NCBI GenBank assembly: GCA_028866785.1 | Contig: JAGWHN010000005.1 | Location: 1-40,414 of the forward strand | DNA length: 40,414 nt | Reading direction: 5' to 3' | From: Microcaldota archaeon | GTDB lineage: Archaea > Micrarchaeota > Micrarchaeia > Micrarchaeales > CABMGC01 | In this document: positions 40,208-40,414 of the stretch, piece by piece | Position numbering within the stretch: position 1 is the first letter of the stretch | Layout: every line of letters starts with the position of its first letter | Notes under the pieces: model-generated | Databases searched by the model: none | Seen by the model: the letters and a program-made list of their open reading frames with translations, nothing else | Told to the model about the DNA's origin: nothing | Translations under genes and position numbers: made by a program

Positions 40208-40414
40208 ATGGAAAGTAGAGGAATATTAATAATTGGAGTAATACTTACTTTGTTGGCCTCATTAGGGTTTGGTCAGTTCGGGGGCGTAAATGGTGGATTG
40301 GCAATTATAGGAATCATAGTAATAATTATAGCTTTTTTTGCATGGATTGGAGAAAAGGGAGATGCCCTAAAAGAAAAAGAGCATCAGAAGAAAATTGGAT
40401 GGCATAAAGACTTA
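40208..40414 (+). CDS. Small membrane protein, 3' end beyond window
   Basis: Sixty-nine codons are visible without a stop. There are two hydrophobic helices (GILIIGVILTLLASLGFG and LAIIGIIVIIIAFFAWIG) and then a charged stretch (EKGDALKEKEHQKK). Family not recognised. TTTTTATT at 40179-40186 lies at leaderless distance from ATG 40208. It is divergent from the DUF2779 gene. Confidence 0.55.
   Translation, partial: MESRGILIIGVILTLLASLGFGQFGGVNGGLAIIGIIVIIIAFFAWIGEKGDALKEKEHQKKIGWHKDL

Overview
The window looks like a chromosome segment of a small-genome archaeon, most likely a DPANN lineage close to Micrarchaeota. This is inferred. Supporting signs are TATA boxes about 25-30 nt upstream of many starts (leaderless transcripts), a class III signal peptide of the AQSATEYLL type, an archaeal/eukaryotic-type TrpRS, a tricorn-interacting-factor-like M1 aminopeptidase, a small EF-Tu domain II protein, COG1361-like surface protein domains and GT-C membrane glycosyltransferases. 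No rRNA, canonical tRNA, CRISPR array or recognisable integrase/transposase gene was found.

Layout. 1-3.3 kb (minus): a NodU/CmcH carbamoyltransferase (cut by the window edge), a radical SAM enzyme and an unknown helical protein. 3.4-7.6 kb (plus): a PadR regulator with an operator-like palindrome cluster, an ABC-2 exporter (ATPase plus permease) and an S-layer-like secreted protein. 7.6-18.9 kb: housekeeping and envelope genes, namely a ferritin-VIT1 iron protein, a membrane PLD-like protein, a GT39-like glycosyltransferase, an M1 aminopeptidase, a minimal nucleotidyltransferase, TrpRS, a large Gly-rich class III-signal surface protein and an EF-Tu/SelB-like protein without GTPase motifs.

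18.9-25.5 kb: a lineage-specific module. Three members of one unknown family (A: 18962, 20736, 24799) and two tandem members of another (B: 23104, 23928) lie here. Three of the transcription units start from an almost identical 28-nt upstream/TATA element, which suggests a small co-regulated system. 25.5-28.8 kb: small membrane proteins, a V4R-domain protein and a secreted LytM-like protein.

28.8-40.1 kb: an accessory island and the most unusual part of the window. Small independently promoted plus-strand units lie one after another: DUF4258/DUF2283 toxin-antitoxin-like pair, VOC protein, TspO, PIN-like/methyltransferase fusion, winged-helix protein, Fic, TFIIB-like plus ankyrin, HTH protein and DUF3800. 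Between them, always in minus orientation, are 40-70 bp copies of one sequence. That sequence is the 3' end (codons about 481-504) of the DUF2779 nuclease gene that closes the island at 38621-40135. Several copies keep the exonuclease III-motif peptide YCGQDTEGMVWIV, a stop codon and differing C-terminal tails. This looks like repeated insertion of gene cassettes at the 3' end of a protein-coding gene, each leaving an att-like remnant. A duplicated ankyrin-gene tail, a promoter shared by two cassettes and a structured RNA-like element beside the intact gene fit a cassette-exchange region. The mechanism is inference; the repeats are directly visible.
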